NCBI GenBank assembly: GCA_004151065.3
Contig: NWUY0300007421.1
Coordinates: 34,771 to 61,139, forward strand
Length of the DNA stretch: 26,369 nucleotides
Reading direction: 5' to 3'
From: Larix sibirica
Taxonomy: Eukaryota; Streptophyta; Pinopsida; Pinales; Pinaceae
A program made the translations under genes and the position numbers. The notes under the pieces are model-generated. The model was not told where the DNA came from and searched no databases. It saw nothing but the letters and a program-made list of their open reading frames with translations. Each line of letters opens with the position of its first letter. The stretch's first letter is position 1. Positions 23,582 through 26,369 of the stretch are shown here, one piece after another.

Positions 23582-24078
23582 TGATCCTTAACTATTAAAC
23601 TTGAATCACAATGAGATCTAAAAAATTATCCACATTTTATTAATATAAAAAAAAAACCTTGAAGGGAGGGAAACACCTTACAATGATCCTTTTATGAAAG
23701 GAATCCACTTGTGTTCACTTGCCTCTTAAGGTTGGGTGGCCTATCNTCCACCAATGTTCACTTGCCTCTTAAGGTTGGGTGGCCTATCAATGAGCTAAGC
23801 TCCAAATACAATATTATTTCAAACATCCCATAAGGGAGGATCCATCTTTATTTATATCTAATAAGAGAACCCTAATCATAACAACCCCCTACCTACCTAT
23901 TAGACATTCTTTAATGAGAGTGCCACATTACATTTATTCAATACCAAAGATCATAGTGGGCCTTATTTAATGATAGCAAACATAGTGGACCTAGTCCACC
24001 TTACATTGAATGGCATCCACTATTTTATTGTAATGGGCCCTTCAGTACCCCATCACACCCCTAGAGAGGATTACAACA
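23582..24078 (-). repeat. 3' LTR of the small minus-strand element
   Basis: Aligns with 25356-25785 throughout. TATA-like site complement tatttata at 23849-23856. It is inflated by a 43-bp repeat around the N at 23746, so the true length is probably about 454 bp. Confidence 0.8.
23712..23788. repeat. 34-bp duplication around a single N
   Basis: The 34 bp at 23712-23745 recur exactly at 23755-23788, with N at 23746 between. The other LTR (25356-25785) has this block once, so this is most likely two overlapping contig ends that were not merged. Confidence 0.85.
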
Positions 24079-24090
24079 CTTCACCCCCTT
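24079..24090 (-). other. Polypurine tract of the small element
   Basis: Minus-strand AAGGGGGTGAAG, immediately before the LTR start TGTTG. Confidence 0.7.
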
Positions 24091-24132
24091 AGGAAAGTGT
24101 TTCCCTCAATACTTATTGTGAGAAGATACAAT

Positions 24133-24400
24133 CATAAACCAAGGCCCCATGGATGAGTGTTGACTACAATGTTGGTGTAAGCCAAGGAACTAGGGTCGCA
24201 TGTAAATGTGAAAGCCACCATGTTAAGTAGTCCAAGAAGATCCACCATAAACATGGGTCCCATGTACAAGTGATGACTACAATGTTGAAGAAGCCAGTGT
24301 CCCATATGAAAGTACTAAATGCAACATTGAACTAATCCAAGAATATCATCCATAAAATTGGGTCCCAAGTGCTCATGTTGAATCCCCACTAAAGATACTT
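24133..24400. repeat. Degenerate tandem repeat near the PPT, period 105-113 bp
   Basis: Units begin at 24133, 24246 and 24351 with cataaac or cataaaa followed by a gggtcccat-like block. The first two share gactacaatgttg, and the third is partial. It lies in the internal region of the small LTR element, at its 3' side. Confidence 0.6.
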
Positions 24401-25335
24401 GATATCAAAACTTGGTTGAGAATGCTACTCTAAATGCCTAACAAGGTCATGTGGATCCAAATATATAGATCTAGCATGTCCGAAAAGTCATCCACATAAC
24501 TACAAAAGGTTGGATGTGGATCTAGACAGCACACTACTCCTGGAGAATATGCAAGATGAAAACCAATAGCCATTACTAGATCCTAACTTCCTGTAATAAT
24601 TTTCTCTACATAAGATGGAGTAGATTCATCAAATAAAATGTGGAAGTAGTTGCTTTAACTATCCCTATATTATTCCTCACTAGCTATCATCCTCTAAATC
24701 ACACCAAGCATATATTTCTTGGTTATACTCTTCATTAACGAAAGGATATGTTTTGTCAATGATACAATTCTCCTTAAATTTATAGAATATCTCCTTAATT
24801 GTCTCCATCATATGCTTTTTATACTTGTTGATTCTATTCATTAGATCTTAAAAGATTCTATCCTTTTCCTCTCATGTCATGTTCCTCAACATTTTCATTC
24901 TTTAGTTCCGTTAGGTTTTGGGGTGACAAATTTGCAAGGGTTGTAGCATACTATATATTGATTAGAAGTACAACATATAATATATCAAATAAAGCACTTA
25001 AAATCCTCTATACAATAATGTTGGTTTGGTTGCAATTTGAGCACCTTGTCAAAAGATATTTGCTTTGCAACCCATATGGTCGTTGCAAAAAGTCCCTAAA
25101 TTAATTGATTTTAAATCAACGACATCTTCCTTTCCAAACTTTGATTTGGACATTTTAATTTAAATTTTTTTTTTTAACTTGGTTGTTTCTCTGAGTGGAA
25201 TATAGATATGCAAATGGTTTCTTCAAATTCTACACATAAATCTACAGAAATTGATTTGAATGTCATGACTTTTTCTTTCCTTTCAAAAGCTACCAAATAG
25301 AAGAAACAAAATCTTCTCTTTTGGGCCCACAAAAT
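24401..25335. other. Internal region of the small LTR element
   Basis: The only coding-like trace is a 53-codon minus-strand frame at 24680-24841 starting MNRINKYKKHMMETIKEIF and rich in Lys and Glu. It could be a gag relic or chance, and I cannot assign it. The plus-strand frame at 24874-25104 looks like a chance frame. The rest is AT-rich with no motif. Confidence 0.35.
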
Positions 25336-25355
25336 AGTTCTCATACCAATTTTTA
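25336..25355 (-). other. Primer-binding site of the small element
   Basis: Minus-strand TTGGTATGAGAAC lies six bases inside the 5' LTR end. It differs from TGGTATCAGAGC at two of 12 positions. Confidence 0.7.
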
Positions 25356-25785
25356 TGATCCTTAACCCTTAAACTTGTTCACAAAAGAGATGTTACAAAT
25401 GCACCACACTTTATTAATTTAAGGGAAACGCCTTACAATGATCCTTTTATGGAAATAATCCACTCCCATTCTCTTGAGTCTTAAGGTTGGATGACCTCTC
25501 AATGAGCTAAGCTCCAAATACAATATTCTTCCACACATTCCATAAGAAGGTCTCCATCCTTATTTATATCTAACAAGAGAACCCTATTCATAACAGCGTC
25601 CTCACTAGCTAGTAGACCTTCTTCAAAGAAGACACAATATTACATTTATTCAATACTAACTACCGTATCGGAATTTATTTAATAATAGCAAACATTATAG
25701 ACCTAGTCACCTTTACATTGAATTTTACTATTACTACTCTAATGGACCCTTCGCCCCCCTTACACTCCTAGAGAAAATCCCAACA
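25356..25785 (-). repeat. 5' LTR of the small minus-strand element
   Basis: 430 bp. Minus-strand start TGTTGGGATT at 25785 and end AAGGATCA at 25356. TATA-like site complement tatttata at 25561-25568, at nearly the same distance from the LTR start as in the 3' LTR (about 217 against 222 bp). Confidence 0.8.
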
Positions 25786-26319
25786 AAACCTTTGAAAAAA
25801 TGTATGTTAAAAATTAAAATAAAAAAACTCATCCTTTAAAACTTCATTAACTAAGTATTTGAAAAAAAAACAATGTACATTGGAAAGTGGAGTCTAAGGT
25901 CCCATCCCTTTACCTATTACATCTTAAAATACTATTAAGATTGCTCTACCAAATGTCAAGTATAAATTATGCCCCTTAATGTGATTCCCAAACCCGATAT
26001 CTAAAAGTTCTCATTACATCAAATAACATACTCCCATAAGAAAAAAAAACGTAATTACTCACCCTTGTGTGTTTTTTTAACCAATTATCTAAGAGCTTTC
26101 CTCGCATGAAGAATGATTCCCCACAAGGAAAAACTTGTGTATGTGGATATGTCCAAATTGATACACCTAGTGAAACAAATAATTATGATAATCTCATAAA
26201 TATTTTCAAAAAATAAACTTTTTTTTTTTAAGAATTTTAAATAAAAATATCTTTATTTAGATATTTAAATTAAAATTTTCATTGCACTGAGTGAAACGAG
26301 GTGCTCTACAACCCAGTAT
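25786..26319. other. AT-rich stretch, nothing recognised
   Basis: Contains A and T runs (for example 25863-25871 and 26219-26229). It leads into a PPT, so it may be the 3' internal end of another retroelement. Confidence 0.4.
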
Positions 26320-26369
26320 GGGGGAGATGTTGTAACGTGTGTGATGTAACGTTACGTTTGTTACTAACC
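26320..26369 (+). mobile_element. PPT and first 42 bp of an LTR, cut by the window end
   Basis: gggggaga at 26320-26327 followed by TGTTGTAACG at 26328 is a PPT-to-LTR transition on the plus strand, copia-like in form. A 10-bp palindrome gtaacgttac lies at 26346-26355. The second LTR is not in the window. Confidence 0.5.

Larger units (their letters stand above)
13507..23700 (+). repeat. 10,194-bp direct repeat, copy 2
   Basis: It equals 2777-12970 apart from four single-base differences (15256 t, 18580 a, 22630 c, 23287 a). Its left edge cuts the MITE: the left inverted repeat and left TSD are missing and the spacer abuts the interior directly. Its right edge continues smoothly into the rest of an LTR (23701 onward), which shows that the right junction is natural. 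All elements inside copy 1 recur here. Confidence 0.97.
23582..25785 (-). mobile_element. Small non-autonomous LTR retroelement (TRIM-like), complete with PBS and PPT
   Basis: Two diverged direct repeats, 23582-24078 and 25356-25785, are LTRs on the minus strand. Each starts TGTTG and ends AAGGATCA in minus sense, so both obey TG...CA. Directly inside the 5' LTR the minus strand reads TTGGTATGAGAAC (25338-25350), matching 10 of 12 bases of the initiator tRNA-Met PBS. Directly before the 3' LTR lies the purine tract AAGGGGGTGAAG (24079-24090). The internal region is only about 1.28 kb, too short for pol, which makes it non-autonomous. LTR start, PBS and PPT suit a copia-like ancestry. A minus-strand TATA (TATAAATA) is kept in both LTRs. 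Flanking 5-mers (tatta and aaacc) do not match, so the TSD is lost. Strong divergence between the LTRs shows it is old. Confidence 0.75.

Noticed and set aside
2777-23700. The 10.2-kb repeats as LTRs or arms of a giant mobile element
   Set aside because: The block ends do not carry TG...CA or inverted repeats; they cut known elements and coincide with N bases or unrelated spacer.

Overview
This window looks like intergenic DNA from a large, repeat-rich plant genome. It is AT-rich. I found no intact protein-coding gene, no rRNA and no functional tRNA, and every open frame is short. What can be recognised is a set of decayed plant mobile elements: Ty3/gypsy remnants, including one with a chromodomain; LTR ends primed by initiator-tRNA-Met-like sites; a tRNA-derived SINE; and a Mutator-like MITE. 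A conifer or similar large-genome seed plant would fit, but that is inference, because nothing here is diagnostic of a species.

Layout. 1-1183: probable LTR of a minus-strand element, holding a 40-bp tandem pair. It ends inside a degenerate gypsy pol (1184-1549: integrase C-terminus, then chromodomain, same frame). 1550-2690: LTR-like DNA. 2691-3201: Mutator-like MITE with an 11-bp target-site duplication (TSD). 3206-3600: diverged 187-bp repeats. 4456-4689: SINE with 9-bp TSD. 8629-11644: gag and protease remnant of a second gypsy-like element, with a PPT and 3' LTR start at 11633-11645. 12972-13506: unique spacer with a tRNA-like B box. 23582-25785: small LTR retroelement on the minus strand (TRIM-like) with two LTRs, PBS and PPT. 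26320-26369: PPT and start of another LTR running off the window.

The dominant feature is a 10,194-bp direct duplication (2777-12970 and 13507-23700, offset 10,730). I found only four single-base differences between the copies. The first copy lies exactly between two single N bases (2776 and 12971), and that whole contig is contained in the next one (12972-23745). A third N (23746) is flanked by an unmerged 34-bp repeat. The outer junctions of the duplication run correctly through mobile elements, while the two middle junctions cut elements in half. I therefore favour a redundant contig placed in tandem by the assembler over a true recent duplication, but the sequence alone cannot settle it.

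I found no new gene system. The best biological items are the small minus-strand LTR element, the MITE with a duplicated arm, the SINE, and the gag-protease element that lacks visible RT and integrase.
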